Below, in pieces: positions 1-5,405 of a DNA stretch of 5,405 nt (positions are counted from its first letter, which is position 1; the number at the start of each line of letters is the position of its first letter). The stretch covers positions 1 through 5,405 of the forward strand of contig VFHG01000271.1 in NCBI GenBank assembly GCA_009392075.1, written 5' to 3'. Source of the DNA: SAR202 cluster bacterium (GTDB lineage Bacteria; Chloroflexota; Dehalococcoidia; UBA3495). Position numbers and translations under genes: made by a program. The notes under the pieces are model-generated. The model was not told where the DNA came from, ran no database searches, and saw nothing but the letters and a program-made list of their open reading frames with translations.

Positions 1-2259
1 CATGACGGTCCCGACAAAGTGATGGGCCGCGCCCGTTACGCCGCCGATATACACCTGCCCGGGATGCTGCACGGCAAGATATTGCGTAGTCCCCACGCCC
101 ATGCCCGTATCCGAAGCATCGACCCCAGCCGGGCATTGGCGCTGCCGGGAGTGAAAGCCGTCGTTACATCCGCCGACCTGCCGGAAGTCTCTGCTGAAGT
201 GGCCGACCAGGAGGAAGGCGCCCCCGTTAATTACGGGTTCTACAGTCGAAATGTCATGGCCCGCGAAAAGGCTCTGTACCATGGCCATGCCGTTGCGGCT
301 GTGGCAGCCACCAGCCCTCACCTGGCCGAAGAAGCGCTCGCCCTTTTAGACGTTGATTACGAAGTCCTCTCGCCGGTGTTGAACGCATTGGACGCCATGG
401 AGGACGGGGCTCCGATTCTCCATGACCGGCTCCTGACCATGAGCAGTCCGGCGATGCGCTCAGGCGGCTGGGGAAACGTCGAAGATGGCCTTCAAACCAA
501 CATCGCCAATCGATTTGAGTTCCGCATGGGAGACGTGGAACAAGGGTTCAAGGAGGCGGAATTAGTCCTGGAGCGGGAGTATCACACAAAGCCCGTCCAT
601 CAGGGTTACATCGAACCTCATTCCGCCACCGCCCAATGGAATGCGGATGATACAGTGACCATATGGGCGAGCAGCCAAGGCCACTTCGCGCTGCGCGATC
701 ATACGTCCACCCTGCTCGGCCTGCCCGTCTCCAAAGTAAAGATCATACCCATGGAGATTGGCGGCGGATTCGGCGGAAAGGGGCAGGGCGGCTGCTATCT
801 GGAGCCGGTGGCGGCGGCGCTGGCCCGGAAATCAGGCCAGCCGGTCAAAATCACCATGAGCCGCACCGAGGTTTTCCACGGCACCGGCCCTACTTCAGGC
901 ACCCAAATTACGGTGAAGATGGGAGTCACCAACGCTGGAAAGATCACAGCAGCGGAAGCCCATTTGGTCTTTGAAGCCGGAGCGTTCCCCGGTTCGCCAG
1001 TTCCTTCCGGTTGCCGCACCATATTCGGTCCCTACGATATCCCCAACGTCTATATCGAAGGGCTTGATGTTGTCATTAATAGCCAGAAATCGGCTGCTTA
1101 CAGGGCGCCGGGCTCGCCACCCGCTGCATTCGCCAGCGAGTCATTGGTCGACGAGATCTGTGGCCGAATCGGCATGGATCCAATCGAATTCCGCCTGATA
1201 AATGCCTCGGCTGAAGGAACCAGACAGGCTGCGGGACCCACGTACCGGCGGATCGGAATGGTTGAAGTGCTGCAAGCTGCTCAGCAACACCCTCACCTGG
1301 CCGCCCGGCTGGAAGGCCCGAACCGTGGCAGAGGCATCGCGGCCGGTGCCTGGTTCAATGGGACCGGCCCTGCCAGCGCAACAGCAAGCGTCAATTCAGA
1401 CGGGACCATCAGCCTGGTAGAGGGGTCTCCAGACATCGGCGGTAGCCGGGCCGCCATGGCAATGCACGCTGCCGAAGTTCTTGGAATTCCGGCCACTGAT
1501 ATCAAACCATCCATCGCCGATACCGACTCCATCGGTTACAGTTCGGGCGCGGGCGGTAGCGGCGTTACATTCAAGATGGGCACCGCTGTATACCAGGCTG
1601 CGGAGGACGTGCGCAACCAGTTGATCGAGCGCGCAGCCACCATATGGGACGTGAACAAGGCGGACGTGGAATTTGCGAACGGCGAACTAAGCCACAAAGA
1701 AGACCCCGAGCTGAAGATCACCCTGAAGCAAATCGCCCGCCGGCTTAACGCTACAGGCGGCCCCATCGTCGGCCGGGCAACCGCGAACCCGGGCGGGGTG
1801 GGTAACGCATTCGGCCTCCACATAGTCGATGTGGAAGTCGATCCGGAAACCGGCAAAGTGGATATCCTTCGCTATACCGCATTACAGGACGTTGGCAAAG
1901 CCATTCACCCGAGCTACGTCGAAGGCCAGATACAGGGTGGCGTGGTCCAAGGCATCGGCTGGGCCCTCAACGAAGAGTATTTCGTGGACCACGAAGGGGA
2001 GATGCTGAATTCCAGTTTCCTGGACTATCGAATGCCCACAAGCCTCGACCTCCCGATGATCGATACCGTCATCGTAGAGGTAGCCAACCTCGGCCATCCT
2101 TTCGGAGTGCGGGGCGTGGGCGAGGTTCCATTGGTGCCCCCCATGGGGGCCGTGGCCAATGCCATCGCCAACGCGATCGGAGTTCGTACTAACCACCTCC
2201 CCATGACGCCCGGCGCCCTGCTGGAAACATTGTGGGAGAAATCGAGCGACCTAGCCTAA
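1..2259 (+). CDS. Xanthine dehydrogenase-family molybdopterin-binding (large) subunit, 5' end missing
   Basis: Catalytic subunit of a molybdenum hydroxylase (xanthine dehydrogenase / aldehyde oxidase / hydroxybenzoyl-CoA reductase superfamily), which normally oxidises a heteroaromatic, aldehyde or acyl-CoA substrate with water as the oxygen donor. The frame is open from base 1 (HDGPDKVMGRARYAADI). This is the usual internal N-terminal motif, so the GTG at 19 and ATG at 22 are internal and only about 10-20 residues are missing. Numbering from base 1 (752 residues visible), I see the cofactor-side Gln226 in SSQGHF, the GGGFGGK loop at 254-260, AYRAPGSP with Arg368 matching the substrate-region arginine of xanthine dehydrogenase, and GVRGVGE with Glu708 as the expected catalytic base. 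The visible length fits a separate Mo subunit. The [2Fe-2S] and FAD subunits are not in the window and are probably upstream. AYRAPG is neither the AYRCSFR of form I CO dehydrogenase nor the AYRGAGR of form II, so CO oxidation is unlikely. The substrate is unknown. Confidence 0.95.
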   Translation, partial: HDGPDKVMGRARYAADIHLPGMLHGKILRSPHAHARIRSIDPSRALALPGVKAVVTSADLPEVSAEVADQEEGAPVNYGFYSRNVMAREKALYHGHAVAAVAATSPHLAEEALALLDVDYEVLSPVLNALDAMEDGAPILHDRLLTMSSPAMRSGGWGNVEDGLQTNIANRFEFRMGDVEQGFKEAELVLEREYHTKPVHQGYIEPHSATAQWNADDTVTIWASSQGHFALRDHTSTLLGLPVSKVKIIPMEIGGGFGGKGQGGCYLEPVAAALARKSGQPVKITMSRTEVFHGTGPTSGTQITVKMGVTNAGKITAAEAHLVFEAGAFPGSPVPSGCRTIFGPYDIPNVYIEGLDVVINSQKSAAYRAPGSPPAAFASESLVDEICGRIGMDPIEFRLINASAEGTRQAAGPTYRRIGMVEVLQAAQQHPHLAARLEGPNRGRGIAAGAWFNGTGPASATASVNSDGTISLVEGSPDIGGSRAAMAMHAAEVLGIPATDIKPSIADTDSIGYSSGAGGSGVTFKMGTAVYQAAEDVRNQLIERAATIWDVNKADVEFANGELSHKEDPELKITLKQIARRLNATGGPIVGRATANPGGVGNAFGLHIVDVEVDPETGKVDILRYTALQDVGKAIHPSYVEGQIQGGVVQGIGWALNEEYFVDHEGEMLNSSFLDYRMPTSLDLPMIDTVIVEVANLGHPFGVRGVGEVPLVPPMGAVANAIANAIGVRTNHLPMTPGALLETLWEKSSDLA

Positions 2260-2269
2260 CGGCCAATAT

Positions 2270-2285
2270 GCCGGTCGACGCCGGC
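2270..2285 (+). other. Short G+C-rich hairpin between the Mo-hydroxylase and SMP-30 genes
   Basis: GCCGG (2270-2274) and CCGGC (2281-2285) form a perfect 5-bp inverted repeat around a 6-base loop, in the 40-base gap between two co-directional genes. No T-run follows, so it is not a convincing intrinsic terminator. It could be an intercistronic processing or stability hairpin, or chance in G+C-rich DNA. Confidence 0.3.
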
Positions 2286-2290
2286 CGATG

Positions 2291-2295
2291 GGAGG
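2291..2295 (+). promoter_or_regulatory. Ribosome binding site that decides the SMP-30 gene start
   Basis: GGAGG sits 4 bases before the ATG at 2300. An in-frame ATG at 2288 would add four residues (MGGF), but it has no Shine-Dalgarno upstream and this GGAGG would lie inside its coding sequence. I therefore prefer the start at 2300. Confidence 0.7.
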
Positions 2296-2299
2296 ATTC

Positions 2300-3196
2300 A
2301 TGAATTGGGTGTTTGAACTCGTCGCCGGGCCCTACGGAGGAACGTCTGAAGGCCCGGCTTGGGACGGCCAGGCCATGCTGTTTACCGACATTCCCAACAG
2401 CCGAATCATGCGCTACGACCCCGAATCCGGCGAATGCAGCGAATACCGAACGGGGACGAGCGGGACCAATGGACTGATGTTCGATGCCGAAGGAAGCCTC
2501 TACGGGTGCTCAGGCGAAGGCCGATGCATTTTGCGATTTTATCCTGACGGGACCAGCGCCGCTCTCCCTCACAATTTGAACGGAAGCCGCCACAACACGC
2601 CCAACGACCTGGCCATCGACAGAAAAGGGCGCATCTGGTTCACCGACCCCAACGGGCGGATTCCCATTGAGCAAAGGGAATTGGACCATAGTTCTGTGCT
2701 GCGGCTGGACCCGGATGCAGAGGCTGAAGGCGGATGGACCCTGAATCGCATGACCCACAGAACATCCGCGCCCAACGGTATCTTGATGTCCGCTGATGAG
2801 CGGACTCTCTATTTGATACAGAGCGACTATCAAGGTGTACGGGACCTGCGCGCTTATCCCCTCCGCGACGACGACACGCTGGGAGATTTCTCCGTGTTGC
2901 ATGTCTTTGGGGAGGACTTCCGCGGGGTACACCGAGGACTGGACGGCATGTGCCTGGACACCGAGGGGAACATCATCGCCTGTGGTGGATGGCGGCAGGC
3001 CGGACCGGGACCGATGGTATACGTGTTCTCTCCTTCGGGGCGGGTTTTGGAGACGCACCCAGTGCCCGTCGATTGGCCGACCAACTGCGCCTTCGGCGGC
3101 CGCGGATTGGATACGCTTTATGTGACCACTCATGGCGGCCATCTATTCCGAGTATCGAATACGGGACGGCGGGGGTTAGTCTTGTACCCTCCGTAG
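2300..3196 (+). CDS. SMP-30/gluconolactonase/LRE-family protein (probable lactonase)
   Basis: A 298-residue protein of the SMP-30/gluconolactonase family, six-bladed beta-propellers that hydrolyse sugar lactones or related esters with one divalent metal ion. Family features are visible in order: SEGPAW with Glu17 as the first metal ligand, HNTPNDLAID with Asn102, IWFTDPNG at 112-119, APNG with Asn159 as a metal ligand, and GLDGM with Asp215 as ligand and probable catalytic residue. The Glu/Asn/Asp metal triad is therefore complete. Where the animal enzyme has Arg two residues before the first Asn, this protein has Thr100, as in many bacterial 'PND' members. There is no signal peptide, so it is probably cytoplasmic. 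It follows the Mo-hydroxylase gene by 40 bases on the same strand and is probably co-transcribed. One possible role is opening a lactone or cyclic ester formed in the same pathway; the actual substrate cannot be deduced. Confidence 0.92.
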   Translation: MNWVFELVAGPYGGTSEGPAWDGQAMLFTDIPNSRIMRYDPESGECSEYRTGTSGTNGLMFDAEGSLYGCSGEGRCILRFYPDGTSAALPHNLNGSRHNTPNDLAIDRKGRIWFTDPNGRIPIEQRELDHSSVLRLDPDAEAEGGWTLNRMTHRTSAPNGILMSADERTLYLIQSDYQGVRDLRAYPLRDDDTLGDFSVLHVFGEDFRGVHRGLDGMCLDTEGNIIACGGWRQAGPGPMVYVFSPSGRVLETHPVPVDWPTNCAFGGRGLDTLYVTTHGGHLFRVSNTGRRGLVLYPP

Positions 3197-3261
3197 GGGA
3201 GGCCCAACGTTCCAGGCCGATTGCCCGAGTGGAGTCCGATGGCTATACTTGCCCACCCGCC
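3197..3261. other. Short convergent intergenic gap
   Basis: These 65 bases separate the stop codons of two converging genes. I looked for a stem followed by a T-run on either strand and did not find one, so transcription termination here is either factor-dependent or lies inside the neighbouring reading frames. Confidence 0.5.
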
Positions 3262-3594
3262 TTAACCTGGCAGGGGCACGCTGGCCGAGACGCGCTCACC
3301 CACAGAGCGGGTGGTATGGCCTTTTCCGGTAACGTCTTCCACCTGCAATATGTCCCCCGGGCCCAACAGCCGATTGGACCCGTCTCCGATTCCAATCTCC
3401 ATCTGACCAGACAGCACGATGACGTATTGGACGCGAGGAGCGTTGTGCCAATCACTGAAGCTCCCATTAGGGAACCGGCGATAGGTCATTTCGGCGCCGG
3501 CTTTGAGGGCGACGGTTTCGGTATCCCCGGCGGGCACGTTAAGGTCCTCGAAGTGAGCTTGGCCATCTTCGCCGGTGTATAAGCGTATGATCAT
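3262..3594 (-). CDS. Small single-domain cupin protein
   Basis: A 110-residue protein made almost entirely of one cupin beta-barrel. Cupin motif 1 is seen as DWHNAPRVQYVIVLSG (residues 49-63), with His50 and Gln56 at ligand-like positions. Motif 2 is PGDILQVEDVTGKGHTTR (79-96), with His93. The second histidine of the classic HxH is missing (His-Asn-Ala), so any metal site is non-canonical. Small cupins of this form are usually annotated without a defined reaction; isomerase, dioxygenase, epimerase or ligand-binding roles are all possible. The start at 3594 is chosen because AGGAGG (minus strand, 3604-3599) lies 4 bases upstream. The in-frame ATG at 3630 would add 12 residues (MTEIHSRNAGGR) outside the cupin fold and would place this ribosome site inside the gene. 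It is convergent with the SMP-30 gene and divergent from the CoA-transferase gene. There is no signal peptide or membrane segment. Confidence 0.88.
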   Translation of the reverse strand: MIIRLYTGEDGQAHFEDLNVPAGDTETVALKAGAEMTYRRFPNGSFSDWHNAPRVQYVIVLSGQMEIGIGDGSNRLLGPGDILQVEDVTGKGHTTRSVGERVSASVPLPG

Positions 3595-3598
3595 TCGG

Positions 3599-3604
3599 CC
3601 TCCT
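3599..3604 (-). promoter_or_regulatory. Strong ribosome binding site of the cupin gene
   Basis: On the minus strand this reads AGGAGG, the full anti-16S core, 4 bases before the ATG at 3594. It decides in favour of the shorter cupin start over the ATG at 3630. Confidence 0.75.
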
Positions 3605-3694
3605 GCGTTTCTGGAGTGAATTTCCGTCAATAGGATAAGAATCTGCTGAATTGGATTATGAAGAGCATAGCATTGCCGTTCCGTACAGTTGGTT

Positions 3695-3713
3695 AAGCAT
3701 ATTTGTAATGCTT
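3695..3713. promoter_or_regulatory. Candidate operator: 19-bp dyad AAGCAT-N7-ATGCTT
   Basis: AAGCAT (3695-3700) and ATGCTT (3708-3713) are exact inverted repeats with a 7-base centre, the size expected for a dimeric regulator. The dyad is flanked by similar direct elements, TTGGTTAA (3689-3696) and TTGGTGTTAA (3712-3721). It lies about 100 bases upstream of the cupin start, so it is better placed to control the cupin than the CoA-transferase. No regulator gene is in the window. Confidence 0.4.
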
Positions 3714-3911
3714 GGTGTTAATCTGTGCGATTCGGTTCGTTAGCAAATCTGTTAGAAAGAGCCAGTTCCTATGGGTTGGGCATCCAGGTTCCATGAATCG
3801 ACTTGAAGGTTAAGTGGCCACACAGACGGGGAGATTGGGTAGAATCGAACCAAACCGTACACCCGATACGAAAGTAGCTCTCGCGGTACTGATAACACCA
3901 TACCAGCCTTC

Positions 3912-3925
3912 GTTTCTACGGAAAC
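3912..3925 (+). other. Small hairpin with a UNCG-type tetraloop
   Basis: GTTTC (3912-3916), TACG (3917-3920) and GAAAC (3921-3925) form a 5-bp stem closed by C-G around UACG, a member of the very stable UNCG tetraloop class if transcribed rightward. No T-run follows directly. It could be a structural element of a leader or end of an RNA, or chance. Confidence 0.25.
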
Positions 3926-3969
3926 CTGTTCCACTTATTAAAACAACCCTGTTGCAAAGACGCCCCGGC

Positions 3970-3998
3970 TTCAGTTTTTAAAAACCAACCTCTATACT
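3970..3998 (+). promoter_or_regulatory. Candidate promoter of the CoA-transferase gene
   Basis: TATACT (3993-3998) matches the sigma-70 -10 consensus at five of six positions. At a 17-base spacing the -35 would be TTCAGT (3970-3975), a weak match. The predicted transcript would begin near 4005 and have a leader of about 30 bases. A second TCTATAC copy at 4017-4023 repeats the one at 3991-3997, so the exact -10 is uncertain. The weak -35 and adjacent palindrome suggest activator-dependent control; this is inference. Confidence 0.4.
3974..3985. repeat. 12-bp perfect A/T palindrome upstream of the CoA-transferase -10
   Basis: GTTTTTAAAAAC is a perfect palindrome that overlaps or abuts the expected -35 region of the candidate rightward promoter. 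It could be a regulator site, an A-tract bend, or chance in A/T-rich DNA. Confidence 0.4.
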
Positions 3999-4023
3999 TA
4001 TAGCGCTTGTAGAAAGTCTATAC

Positions 4024-4029
4024 AGGGGG
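4024..4029 (+). promoter_or_regulatory. Ribosome binding site of the CoA-transferase gene
   Basis: AGGGGG lies 5 bases before the ATG at 4035, a slightly degenerate Shine-Dalgarno at normal spacing. It supports this start. Confidence 0.6.
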
Positions 4030-4034
4030 TACCT

Positions 4035-5285
4035 ATGACTTCGGAAAGAAGCCCATTTCAACCTCGGCAGTTCGGTCCATTGCAGGGGGTGCGTATCATC
4101 TCCAGCGGAACGATTATAGCCCAACCATTTGCGGCGGCAATGGCGGCCGAAATGGGAGCCGAAGTGATTCAGATAGAGCGCCCAGGGGTTGGGGATATTT
4201 GGAGAGATCTCGAGTTTCCCATTGCCAAAGACGGGGAAGACAACGGTAGCGTCGCTGCTGGTTGGGTCCAAGACCGGCGCAATACCCACCATATTACTTT
4301 GGACTTGAGCGCACCAGAGGGCAAGAACCTGTTTCTACGCTTGATAACCGACGCCGACATCTGGATGGAGGCCTCCATTCCCGGTGCCTACGCAGGTTGG
4401 GGGCTCGACGACGAGACAGTGCTAAAAGCGAATCCCCGTTTGGTTATAGCTCACGTGTCCGGATATGGCCAGACCGGCCACGCCGACTACTTGGGTAGGG
4501 CTTCCTACGATTTCATCGGACAGGCCTTTGGCGGCATGATGCACCTTACCGGTTTCCCCGACCCCGAACCTCCGGTGCGGGCAGCACCTTGGATTGGCGA
4601 CCGGATTACCTCCTTGTTTTGTCTATGGTCTGCCTTGGCCGGGTACATTAGTGCCCAACGGACCGGGGAGGGGCAAGTGATTGACCTGTCCCAATTCGAG
4701 GCCGTCCACCATATTCTGGCTGGCACCACGGTGGCTTACTACGAATTGGGTTTGGAGAGAGAGCGGTCTGGCAATAAAGCGGGGTTGTTCCAACCCTATG
4801 ATGTGTTTCAAGCCAGCGACGGTTGGGTGATTGTCGCAGCCGTAGGCACGGTTTTCGACCGTGCCTGCCGAGTGCTTGGACTTGACCCCACGGACGAGCA
4901 CTGGTCCAACGCCCGTACTGATGTAGACTCAGTTGGAGGGATTGAGTTCGACGCAATATTGCGTGGCTGGATTGAGGAGCGCACAGTGCTGGATGTGGTG
5001 GAGACTATGAACGCGGGGGGTGTGGCCTCCTGTCCGATTATGACTCCCAAAGATATTGCCGAAGACCCTCATTATCAGATGCGCAACGTCCATATCGAGT
5101 GGGAAGATTTGAATCTAGGAAGAAAGGTCAAGGGAAACGGCATCACCCCCAAGTTCTCGAAAACGCCGGGAGAGGTCTGGCGGGGGTCAGTGCCCTTGGG
5201 ATATGACAACCACGAGATTTATACCGGCTTGCTGGGTTTGAATCCAGAGGAGATGAGCAGTCTCCAAGACAAGGGGGTTATATAG
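4035..5285 (+). CDS. CaiB/BaiF family III CoA-transferase
   Basis: A 416-residue family III (formyl-CoA / carnitine-CoA type) CoA-transferase, which moves CoA from one acyl-CoA to another carboxylic acid through an aspartyl anhydride intermediate. Visible features are FGPLQGVRIISSG (13-25), MGAEVIQIE (40-48), DRRNTHHITLDL (80-91), NPRLVIAHVSGYGQTG (133-148), the predicted catalytic Asp189 in PWIGDR (185-190), the RTGEGQVIDLSQFE region, and GITPKFSKTPGEVWRG towards the C-terminus. From memory, these resemble E. coli CaiB (405 residues, Asp169) more than formyl-CoA transferase. The loop between IE48 and DRRN is about 14 residues longer than in CaiB. The resemblance does not prove that carnitine is the substrate, because this superfamily is widely repurposed. 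No acyl-CoA dehydrogenase, enoyl-CoA hydratase or CoA ligase gene of a carnitine operon is visible. Sampled lines are about 52-53% G+C, below the Mo-hydroxylase gene. The protein is cytoplasmic, with no signal peptide. Confidence 0.95.
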   Translation: MTSERSPFQPRQFGPLQGVRIISSGTIIAQPFAAAMAAEMGAEVIQIERPGVGDIWRDLEFPIAKDGEDNGSVAAGWVQDRRNTHHITLDLSAPEGKNLFLRLITDADIWMEASIPGAYAGWGLDDETVLKANPRLVIAHVSGYGQTGHADYLGRASYDFIGQAFGGMMHLTGFPDPEPPVRAAPWIGDRITSLFCLWSALAGYISAQRTGEGQVIDLSQFEAVHHILAGTTVAYYELGLERERSGNKAGLFQPYDVFQASDGWVIVAAVGTVFDRACRVLGLDPTDEHWSNARTDVDSVGGIEFDAILRGWIEERTVLDVVETMNAGGVASCPIMTPKDIAEDPHYQMRNVHIEWEDLNLGRKVKGNGITPKFSKTPGEVWRGSVPLGYDNHEIYTGLLGLNPEEMSSLQDKGVI

Positions 5286-5329
5286 TTCGATCAGCAATGG
5301 GGTCGGAAAATCAGACTCCCTTCTCAAAA

Positions 5330-5334
5330 GGAGG
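5330..5334 (+). promoter_or_regulatory. Strong ribosome binding site for a downstream gene
   Basis: AAAAGGAGG ends at 5334, a near-perfect Shine-Dalgarno, 45-50 bases after the CoA-transferase stop. It precedes GTG at 5339 by 4 bases. It is the main evidence that another gene begins at the window edge. Confidence 0.5.
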
Positions 5335-5338
5335 TTGA

Positions 5339-5405
5339 GTGAGGTACCAACGGCTTGTTTCGCGAAATCGTCTAGTCGGAATGCGACTACCCCACCTCGA
5401 TCACC
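5339..5405 (+). CDS. Possible start of a downstream gene, truncated at the window edge
   Basis: A frame starting at GTG 5339, 4 bases behind a strong Shine-Dalgarno, stays open to the window end (22 codons, beginning MRYQRLVSRNRLVGMRLPHL). It would lie 53 bases after the CoA-transferase on the same strand, consistent with an operon partner. Another start, TTG at 5335, opens a different frame (MSEVPTACF...) that is also open to the edge but is too close to the ribosome site. The ATG at 5381 is in the preferred frame and is another possible start. I do not recognise the family from this fragment. Confidence 0.4.
   Translation, partial: MRYQRLVSRNRLVGMRLPHLDH

Larger units (their letters stand above)
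3595..4034. other. 440-base gene-free, lower-G+C divergent intergenic region
   Basis: This region separates the divergent cupin and CoA-transferase genes. By hand count 3601-4020 is 186/420 G+C (44%), clearly below the flanking genes. No reading frame here looks like a protein: a 60-codon minus-strand frame at 3752-3934 has no recognisable family motif and no convincing ribosome site. It contains a 19-bp dyad (3695-3713), an 8-bp palindrome GTGGCCAC (3814-3821), a small UNCG-type hairpin (3912-3925), a 12-bp A/T palindrome (3974-3985) and promoter-like elements for the rightward gene. On the minus strand, CATAAT (3660-3655) could be a -10 for the cupin gene, but I see no good -35 for it. No tRNA or known riboswitch was recognised. 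Confidence 0.7.

Noticed and set aside
19..24. GTG/ATG at the left edge as the start of the Mo-hydroxylase
   Set aside because: The frame is open upstream to base 1, and the residues before it (HDGPDK) belong to the conserved N-terminal motif, so the true start is outside the window.
2510..3142. A 210-codon minus-strand open frame inside the SMP-30 gene
   Set aside because: It lies opposite a gene with complete family motifs. Its translation shows no recognisable domain, and long antisense frames are common in G+C-rich genes.
2950..3582. A 210-codon plus-strand frame spanning the end of the SMP-30 gene and the cupin gene
   Set aside because: It overlaps two well-supported genes, one of them antisense, and its translation resembles no family.
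3836..3860. A minus-strand GGTTCGATTC resembling a tRNA T-arm
   Set aside because: The bases flanking the loop do not pair as a T-stem, and no matching anticodon arm or acceptor stem is present.
3752..3934. A 60-codon minus-strand frame in the intergenic region
   Set aside because: It has no convincing ribosome site and no recognisable motif, and it lies in a lower-G+C region unlike the local genes.
3978..4292. A 104-codon minus-strand frame overlapping the CoA-transferase start
   Set aside because: It is antisense to the conserved N-terminal motifs of the CoA-transferase and shows no family features.
5299..5319. Stem GGGGTC/GACTCC after the CoA-transferase as a terminator
   Set aside because: It has six pairs including one G-U, a 9-base loop and no T-run; the next bases are followed instead by a strong ribosome site.

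Overview
The window looks like a catabolic, accessory stretch of a bacterial chromosome. It holds four well-supported protein genes and the first codons of a possible fifth. In order they are: the molybdopterin (large) subunit of a xanthine dehydrogenase/aldehyde oxidase-family hydroxylase, cut at the left edge (1-2259, +); an SMP-30/gluconolactonase-family lactonase-like beta-propeller (2300-3196, +); a small single-domain cupin (3262-3594, -); a CaiB/BaiF family III CoA-transferase with clear CaiB-like signatures (4035-5285, +); and a possible new reading frame behind a strong Shine-Dalgarno (5339 to the right edge, +). No tRNA, rRNA, CRISPR array, insertion sequence or integrase was found.

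Layout: genes 1 and 2 are co-directional, 40 bases apart, and probably form the end of one transcript that starts left of the window. The cupin gene converges on gene 2 with 65 bases between the stop codons. It is divergent from the CoA-transferase gene across a 440-base gene-free region. By hand count 3601-4020 is about 44% G+C (186/420), against 60-75% in sampled lines of gene 1 and about 52-53% in sampled lines of the CoA-transferase. This region contains several dyads and palindromes and a reasonable -10 element for the CoA-transferase gene.

How the genes may work together: Mo-hydroxylases oxidise heteroaromatics, aldehydes or aromatic CoA thioesters. SMP-30-type enzymes hydrolyse lactones or related esters. 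Family III CoA-transferases move CoA between carboxylic acids. Small cupins are often metal-dependent isomerases, dioxygenases or sugar/acid-binding proteins. A pathway for an unidentified organic acid, lactone or heterocycle is a fair inference, but the substrate cannot be read from the sequence. The cupin and CoA-transferase need not belong to the same pathway as the first two genes.

Organism: free-living, probably aerobic, moderately high G+C. The combination of Mo-hydroxylase, SMP-30 and CaiB/BaiF genes recalls paralogue-rich environmental lineages such as SAR202-type Chloroflexota, but this is only an impression from gene content. I did not find a clear-cut undescribed system. The most interesting parts are the regulatory-looking intergenic region and the link between the Mo-hydroxylase and the lactonase.
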